Source: Deinococcus radiopugnans ATCC 19172
Lineage (GTDB): Bacteria > Deinococcota > Deinococci > Deinococcales > Deinococcaceae
Direction of reading: 5' to 3'
NCBI RefSeq assembly: GCF_006335125.1
Contig: NZ_VDMO01000007.1
Location: 1 to 64,000 of the forward strand
Length of the DNA: 64,000 nt
The translations under genes and the position numbers were made by a program. Positions 58,005-64,000 of this stretch are shown piece after piece. The notes beneath the pieces were generated by a model. It searched no databases, was not told the DNA's origin, and was given only the letters and a program-made list of their open reading frames with translations. Numbering within the stretch: position 1 is the stretch's first letter; each line of letters opens with the position of its first letter.

Positions 58005-58532
58005 TCAGCCCCCCGGCTCGTCCAGCCGCAGGCACAGGTGATGCTCGCTCAGGGCGCGGCCCGCGTCGTCCCGCACCGCGTCGGGCTGCGTGCCCCAGAC
58101 CCGGAAGCCGTGGCGTTCGTACAGGCGCCGGGCCGCCGTCTGGGGTTCGGTGACCGCCAGATGGAGGGAGGTCACGGCCCAGCGCCGGGCCTGGGCCAGG
58201 GCGGCCCGCAGCAGCGCGTCGCCGCAGCCCTGGCCGCGCGCCTCCGGGGCCACGGACACGCCGAGGAGGTTGGCCCGGTGGCTCAGCCGGGGCCGCTCCT
58301 CGCGGGCCAGGGTGGTCAGGCCCACCAGTTCGCCATTCAGGAACGCCCCGTAGGTCACGAAGCTCTGCCGGGGCGTGAGTTGCGCGGCGATGGAGTCCGC
58401 CGTTCTGGCCTCAAATTCAGCAGCAGTCGTGATAAAGGCGTCGGGGTCAGCTCTCAGCGCGGCCAGCCTCACCTCGCGGTAGACGGCGGCGTCCTCGGCC
58501 GTCAGCAGCCGAACGTTCAGTTCACCCGACAA
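58005..58532 (-). CDS. GNAT-family N-acetyltransferase
   Basis: 175 aa. [20 protein letters not shown] at the N-terminus and the acetyl-CoA-binding [20 protein letters not shown] motif (Q/RxxGxG/A) with [20 protein letters not shown] downstream. Transfers acetyl to an unidentified amine. Overlaps the end of the nitrilase gene by 11 bases, so the two are probably co-transcribed. Confidence 0.9.
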   Translation of the reverse strand: MSGELNVRLLTAEDAAVYREVRLAALRADPDAFITTAAEFEARTADSIAAQLTPRQSFVTYGAFLNGELVGLTTLAREERPRLSHRANLLGVSVAPEARGQGCGDALLRAALAQARRWAVTSLHLAVTEPQTAARRLYERHGFRVWGTQPDAVRDDAGRALSEHHLCLRLDEPGG

Positions 58533-59442
58533 CGCCCGCCCCCAGGGTCACGACTTCGGCGGGGGTGGCCCGCTCTGCCGCCGCCGCACGGTCCCGCCAG
58601 TTCAGCACGTGGCCGTCCGCGCGCACGTGGCGGGTCAGGGCCAGATCGAGGTCACGGATCAGCCAGCCCGGTTCATTCCAGCCGCCCTCGGCCACCACGC
58701 CGTCCTCCGGTAGGCCGTCGTCGGCGGGGGCGTAGACCGAGGCGCGGCCCACGGCGTCCTCCAGCGCGTAGGACCACGGCGCGTCGGCGATCAGCGGAGC
58801 GTGCACCGCGTAGCACTGGCCCTCCAGGGCGCGGGCCATGCTGCCCACCCGCACGCGGGTAAAGCCGGCACGGCTGCCGGTGAAGGACGGCACCAGCAGC
58901 AGTTCGGCGCCGCCCTCGGCCAGCCGGCGGGCCAGACCGGGAAACTCGCTGTCGTAGCAGGTGGCGACGCCGAAACGCAGCGTCGCGCCGCCGCGCAGGC
59001 CCAGCGCGAAGACGCGCACGCCCGCGCCGGGGGAGATCTGCCATTCCTCGGCCTCGAAACGGGTCATCAACAGTTTGTCCTGCCAGCTATGCGTGCCGTC
59101 CGGCGCGAAGACGTGGGCGCGGTTGACGTAGCCGACCGCGTGCGCGACCGGCACGCTGCCCGCCACGATGCAGACCGCGTGCTGCCGCGCCAGCCGGGCG
59201 TGCAGGGCCAGGAACTCCGGCAAAAATTTCTGCAACGCGGGGCGCATGCCCAGCACGTCGTGGTGCAGTTCGGCGGGCAGCAGGGCGACCAGCTCCAGCG
59301 CCGCGTATTCAGGAAAGACCAGCAGTTCCGCGCCCGCATCCGCCGCGTCCTGCACCCACGCGCCGATCTTCGCCTCGTAGGCGGCCCAGTCGGGCAGAAA
59401 GTCCACCCCATACGCCGCCGCCGCCACCCGTACCCCTGTCAT
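58522..59442 (-). CDS. Carbon-nitrogen hydrolase (nitrilase superfamily)
   Basis: 306 aa. Catalytic triad E45 ([10 protein letters not shown]), K123 ([10 protein letters not shown]) and C162 ([10 protein letters not shown]). The family hydrolyses amides or nitriles such as omega-amido acids; substrate unknown here. TACACT (complement of 59449-59454) is six bases before the ATG, a leaderless start. First gene of a pair with the GNAT enzyme. Confidence 0.92.
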   Translation of the reverse strand: MTGVRVAAAAYGVDFLPDWAAYEAKIGAWVQDAADAGAELLVFPEYAALELVALLPAELHHDVLGMRPALQKFLPEFLALHARLARQHAVCIVAGSVPVAHAVGYVNRAHVFAPDGTHSWQDKLLMTRFEAEEWQISPGAGVRVFALGLRGGATLRFGVATCYDSEFPGLARRLAEGGAELLLVPSFTGSRAGFTRVRVGSMARALEGQCYAVHAPLIADAPWSYALEDAVGRASVYAPADDGLPEDGVVAEGGWNEPGWLIRDLDLALTRHVRADGHVLNWRDRAAAAERATPAEVVTLGAGVVG

Positions 59443-59518
59443 GCCCAGAGTGTAGCCGGGGCGGCGGCCCGGCCGCTTCCCTCTTCCAGCGGCCTACAGT
59501 CCGGCGAACCGCCCTGCA

Positions 59519-59989
59519 TCAATGCACGCTGTCCCACTCCTCGATCAAGTCCTCCAGCAGAAACTCCAGCTCCTCGGCGGCAGCGTCGGCCCCGTCGCCC
59601 GCGTCGAGGGTGCCGTAATAGGCGTCGCGCCAGAGGGTCACGTCGGTGTAGGGTCCGTCGGTCTGGAGCCAGCCTTCCAGCGCCGCGCTGAAGGCCGCGC
59701 CCGATTTGGTGGTGGAGAAGTTGAAATACACGTTGAGCTGTGAGCGCCCCGCCACGCCGTTTTCCGTGCGGCAGTTGTCGTCCACCTGGATGCCGGCGTC
59801 GTCCAGCGTGAGGGCCATCTGCCCCAGCAACTCGTCCAGCACGTCGACGTTCTCCTTGTCCTGATCCTTGAAATCCCCGGTGATACAGACCGTCTTGAAG
59901 GGTTTCAGGTTCTCGGCCTGGTGGTCGGCCAGGGCGCCTCCGGAGACGGCGAGAGACAGCACGGCAGCGAAAAGCAGCGGTCTTTTCAT
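59519..59989 (-). CDS. Small exported acidic protein, unknown function
   Basis: 156 aa with a clear signal peptide (MKRPLLFAAVLSLAVSGGALA, cleavage after ALA-D). The mature part is acidic (DGADAAAEELEFLLEDLIEEWDS at the end) and has two Cys (TVCITGDF, DDNCRTE) that may form a disulfide. GGAGG lies before the ATG. Not recognised. Confidence 0.8.
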   Translation of the reverse strand: MKRPLLFAAVLSLAVSGGALADHQAENLKPFKTVCITGDFKDQDKENVDVLDELLGQMALTLDDAGIQVDDNCRTENGVAGRSQLNVYFNFSTTKSGAAFSAALEGWLQTDGPYTDVTLWRDAYYGTLDAGDGADAAAEELEFLLEDLIEEWDSVH

Positions 59990-60090
59990 GGAAACCTCCG
60001 GGGACCAACAGGCATGATCTTCCTCTCATCCTACACTTAGCTTTCTCTGGCTGTCCCCCCCGTCGGGGGCCGTGGGGGCTAGCCTGAAGC

Positions 60091-60693
60091 GTGGACCCTT
60101 CCGTCACGCCCGGCGCGTACCGGGAACAGCTCTGGACGGCCCTGCTGCGGGCGCGGGCCTGCGCCTACCCGCTGCCGCCGCACGGGCACCATCCCAATTT
60201 CAGCCGCGCCCGGCAGGCGGCCCGCGAGCTGCTGGCCCATCCACAGGTGGCCGGGCTGCGGACCCTGATCGTCGGGCCGGACCGCGTGCTGGCCCCGCTG
60301 CGCAAGCTGGCGCTGGAAGCCGGAGTCACGCTGTACGTGCCCCACCAGAAGCGGGTGGCGCAGCACGGGCAGGTGTGGTACTGGCGGCTGACGAGTCCAG
60401 CGGGCGCCCGCCTGAGTGCCATGCCGGGCGTGGGCGAGCCGGCGCTGTACGTGCCGGGCAGGGCCGGGCTGGAGGGTGCCCAGGCCGCCGTGCTGGGCAG
60501 CGTGGCGGTGGGCCGCGACGGCGCGCGGCTGGGCAAGGGCTTCGGCTGGGGGGCGCGCGGCCTGGGCCTGGGACTTCCCGAGTTCACCCTGGCCCACCCG
60601 CTGATGCTGAGCCCCACGCTGCCGTGCCCCGCCGACTCCCGCGTGGCCCTGATCGGCACGCCGGACGGGGTGCTGGAACCGGCGACTCCCTAG
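60091..60693 (+). CDS. 5-formyltetrahydrofolate cyclo-ligase family protein
   Basis: 200 aa from the GTG at 60091, five bases after TAGCCT. The C-terminal motif AVLGSVAVGRDGARLGKGFGWG matches the GVAFDxxGxRLGxGxGYYD signature, though the Tyr-Tyr-Asp is changed to W-G-A. The N-terminal Arg/Lys-rich helix and PHQKRVAQHG are family-like. Because of the altered signature it may be a paralogue with another substrate (such as the MTHFSD-type proteins) instead of the classical ATP-dependent ligase. Confidence 0.7.
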   Translation: MDPSVTPGAYREQLWTALLRARACAYPLPPHGHHPNFSRARQAARELLAHPQVAGLRTLIVGPDRVLAPLRKLALEAGVTLYVPHQKRVAQHGQVWYWRLTSPAGARLSAMPGVGEPALYVPGRAGLEGAQAAVLGSVAVGRDGARLGKGFGWGARGLGLGLPEFTLAHPLMLSPTLPCPADSRVALIGTPDGVLEPATP

Positions 60694-60749
60694 CAGTTCA
60701 GCCCCCCCCTGGCGGGAACCTTCCGGCCCCCACCCGCGTACACTGCACC

Positions 60750-61367
60750 ATGACCAAGTCGAGCAGCAGCAAGGCCCTCGTTCCCGCCCTGATCACGGTG
60801 GCGGGGGTGGGACTGGCCGCCGGGGCCGCGTACCTGGCCCGCCAGCGCAAGGAAGAGGTCAAGGAATTCGTGGTCTCGCGGGTGCTGGAAGCCCCGGCCG
60901 GGCGCAGCAGCTACACCGATCTGGGTCAGGGCCTGGAGCGCGGCGGCATCGCGCTGGCCGGACGTGCCGCGCGGGCCGCCGACACCCCGGCCAACCGCGA
61001 GGTGCTGTCGCACATCATCGGCATCGAGCGCTGGGGCCAGAACCGCCTGCGGATGGCGCTGGGGCAGCGGGCGCACGACTCCGACAGCTACCACGCCTAC
61101 CGCCCCGCGCCGGACGCCAGCCTGAACGATTTACGCAACCTGCTGTCGCAGACCCGCGCCGGCACCGTCGATCTGGCCCGGCAGCTGCATACAAACCCGC
61201 CGGAAGAGGGCGCCACCGTGAACCACAATGGCCTGGGGCCGCTGACCGCCAAGGCGTGGCTGCGCTACCTGACCCAGCACGCGGACCTGGAAAGCCGCAG
61301 GTTGCGCGGTGAGAAGGAGGGCGGCCGCGCCCAGGACGAGGTGATGCCGGAGGCCGCGCCCTCCTGA
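60750..61367 (+). CDS. DinB-like protein with N-terminal membrane anchor
   Basis: 205 aa from the ATG at 60750, five bases after TACACT. One N-terminal membrane helix (LVPALITVAGVGLAAGAAYLA) followed by a four-helix-type domain with HIIGIERWGQNRLRMALGQ and NHNGLGPLTAKAWLRYLTQHADLESRRL, the His pattern seen in DinB/YfiT-type proteins, which are expanded in Deinococcus. Function of such proteins (thiol-dependent transferases in some cases) is unknown here. Confidence 0.75.
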   Translation: MTKSSSSKALVPALITVAGVGLAAGAAYLARQRKEEVKEFVVSRVLEAPAGRSSYTDLGQGLERGGIALAGRAARAADTPANREVLSHIIGIERWGQNRLRMALGQRAHDSDSYHAYRPAPDASLNDLRNLLSQTRAGTVDLARQLHTNPPEEGATVNHNGLGPLTAKAWLRYLTQHADLESRRLRGEKEGGRAQDEVMPEAAPS

Positions 61368-61646
61368 CCCGGCACGGGCCGGGCTCAACATTGGTCTGAT
61401 CATCGGGACAGGAGGGAGGCAAGGCCTCTGGAACGCCCCGCCGCGTGGTCAGGCTCTGCCCAGAAGGTGTCGTGCGCTCAGGCCGAGTACAGGGGGGAAG
61501 TGCGGCTGCACGGGCGGTGTTGCCCGTCTTTCGCTCGCCTGGCGGACGTTCTGCGTCCCGTCCTGAGGGCAGCATTCGCCCGTCCAGCCACGCAGAAAAC
61601 TGTAAGACCCGGACCCCTAATCTGACACTCAGATGACGGTGTCCAG

Positions 61647-62723
<1,077 letters not shown>

Positions 62724-62815
62724 GGGACAGGCTGAACGCTGAAGCGGGCCGGGGCCTGGGTCTCTGAACGCACGGGCCTTTTGACGGCCCCCACGCCGCC
62801 AAATACACTTGCCCC

Positions 62816-63565
62816 ATGATCATCAAGTACGGCGGCAACGCCATGAAAAGCCCGGAACTGCGCCGCGCGGTGGCCGCCGAGATCGCGGCCCTGCGCGGCG
62901 AGCACCTGCCGGTGGTGGTGCACGGCGGCGGCCCCTTTATCGAGCGGGAGCTGGCGGCGCGGGGCCTGAGCAGCACATTCAAAGACGGACTGCGCGTCAC
63001 GCCCCCGGAGCTGATGGACGTGGTGGAGATGGCGCTGTGCGCCCTGAACAAGCGCCTGAGCCAGGAGGTGGGGCAGGCGGTGGGGCTGATGGGCCGCGAC
63101 AGTGATCTGCTGCGCGCCGAGACGTTCGATCCGGCGCTGGGCCGGGTGGGGCGCGTGACCGGGGTGAATGCCGGGCTGCTTCGGACCCTGCTGGGGGCAG
63201 GCCTGACCCCGGTGCTGGGTTGCGTCGCCGTGGGGCCGGACGGCGAGGCGCTGAACGTGAACGCCGACACCGCTGCCGGGGCAGTGGCCGGGGCGCTGGG
63301 CCAGGGCATCATCTTCCTGACCGACGTGGACGGGGTGTACCGCGACTACCCCGATCCGGCCAGCCGCGCCGCCCAGCTGTCCCGCGCCGAGGCCGAGGCC
63401 GGCATCGCGGCGGGCTGGATCGCCGGGGGCATGATTCCCAAGGTGCGCGCGGCGCTGGACGCCCTGGAACGCGGCGCGCCATTTGCCACCATTGCCAGCG
63501 GCATGACGGCCGGCGTGCTGGCGGCAGCCGCGCGCGGCGAGGCCGGGACGCGCCTCACGCCCTGA
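62816..63565 (+). CDS. argB: Acetylglutamate kinase
   Basis: 249 aa, amino-acid-kinase fold. [15 protein letters not shown] at the N-terminus (phosphate-binding Lys and GGN), [25 protein letters not shown] and [11 protein letters not shown] are ArgB signatures; [14 protein letters not shown] carries the C-terminal Lys. Phosphorylates N-acetylglutamate in arginine synthesis (or the LysW-linked analogue). TACACT is six bases before the ATG (leaderless). No other arg gene adjoins it. It is shorter at the N-terminus than arginine-inhibited forms. Confidence 0.9.
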   Translation: MIIKYGGNAMKSPELRRAVAAEIAALRGEHLPVVVHGGGPFIERELAARGLSSTFKDGLRVTPPELMDVVEMALCALNKRLSQEVGQAVGLMGRDSDLLRAETFDPALGRVGRVTGVNAGLLRTLLGAGLTPVLGCVAVGPDGEALNVNADTAAGAVAGALGQGIIFLTDVDGVYRDYPDPASRAAQLSRAEAEAGIAAGWIAGGMIPKVRAALDALERGAPFATIASGMTAGVLAAAARGEAGTRLTP

Positions 63566-63643
63566 ATCCCCGCCCCAGCGCTTCCGTCTGCCCCGGCGCA
63601 AGGGTACAGTGGACGCGTCGCAGCCAGCGTCCAGGGAGACCGG

Positions 63644-64000
63644 ATGAAGCCTGAAATTCAGCTGTTTGGCGGTTTGCAGATCACCCGGCTTGGCCAGCCC
63701 CTGACGGTGCTGACGGCTCCGCGCCAGCAGGCCCTGCTGGCCTGGCTGGTGCTGCATGCGGGGACCCCACAGCCCCGCCGGCAGGTGGCCTTTGCGCTGT
63801 GGCCCGACTCGTCGGAAGGGCAGGCCCTGACCAACCTGCGCCGCGAGCTGCATCACCTGCGGCGGGCGCTGCCGCAGTGCGAACGCTCGCTGGACGTCAC
63901 GGCGCAGACGCTGTGCTGGCGGCGTGACGCTCCCTACGTCCTCGATGTGCAGGAGTTTGAGCGCGCGGCGGCGGGCCTGGGGCGCGGCACGTCCTCCCGC
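63644..64000 (+). CDS. BTAD-domain (SARP/AfsR-like) transcriptional regulator, partial
   Basis: 119 residues from the ATG at 63644 (GGGAGA upstream), open at the window edge. [20 protein letters not shown] followed by [36 protein letters not shown] and [13 protein letters not shown] is the winged-helix N-terminus of the SARP/AfsR and LuxR-associated regulators. The following BTAD and any ATPase or TPR domains lie outside the window. Confidence 0.85.
   Translation, partial: MKPEIQLFGGLQITRLGQPLTVLTAPRQQALLAWLVLHAGTPQPRRQVAFALWPDSSEGQALTNLRRELHHLRRALPQCERSLDVTAQTLCWRRDAPYVLDVQEFERAAAGLGRGTSSR

Overview
This window is a piece of a Deinococcus genome. It is GC-rich and carries a clear ddrC homologue (a DNA-damage response gene restricted to Deinococcus) preceded by a radiation/desiccation response motif. 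At least fourteen genes have a -10 hexamer only 5-8 bases before their start codon, the leaderless-mRNA architecture reported as common in this genus.

Layout. (1) 1-2906: IS debris. An IS630 fragment is cut by the window edge, followed by an IS200/IS605 element with HUH tnpA and tnpB (both look intact) and an N-terminally truncated second tnpB. (2) 2936-5946: nucleoside hydrolase, membrane diguanylate cyclase, ddrC. (3) about 6027-23228: a 17-kb accessory island bounded by two copies of the first ~290 bp of lptF (a broken copy at 6028-6318 and the real gene from 23229). Inside are a plasmid-type replication initiator, a TnpB-like RuvC nuclease translationally coupled to a primase-polymerase and a RuvC-less TnpB-like protein, several unknown genes, ~125-bp inverted repeats, much degenerate DNA, and a large gene I read as a prokaryotic PIWI protein (pPIWI_RE). 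It looks like an integrated, decaying plasmid with probable defence or replication functions. (4) 23229-25485: lptF-lptG permeases. (5) 25644-29255: an IS4-type element whose transposase was split at its catalytic Glu codon by a 2.4-kb large-serine-recombinase element. (6) 29317-48827: an exopolysaccharide locus on the minus strand: Wzx flippase, Wzy polymerase, a secreted carbohydrate-binding-like protein, FnlABC (UDP-L-FucNAc), WbpABDE (diacetamido-uronic acid), a bacillosamine-type aminotransferase/acetyltransferase pair, glycosyltransferases, a fused glycosyltransferase/phosphoglycosyl transferase, and GalE. Two AT-rich stretches (29.3-34.2 and 41.2-43.6 kb) look recently acquired; an IS3 element lies inside the first. 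(7) 48859-64000: ordinary chromosome: two ion transporters, a SulP transporter, a putative damage-regulon gene, HtrA protease, an S24 repressor with a near-perfect operator, gamma-glutamylcyclotransferase-like protein, rpsO, tRNA-Leu, GNAT, nitrilase, formyl-THF cyclo-ligase-like protein, DinB-like protein, PilT-type ATPase, argB and the start of a BTAD regulator.

How parts work together. The polysaccharide locus supplies nucleotide sugars, lipid-linked initiation (PglC-type domain), chain building, flipping and polymerisation. ddrC and the 168-aa gene at 53699 carry similar damage-motif-like boxes and may share DdrO/IrrE control. The island's main genes use strong Shine-Dalgarno leaders or stop/start overlaps, unlike the mostly leaderless core genes.
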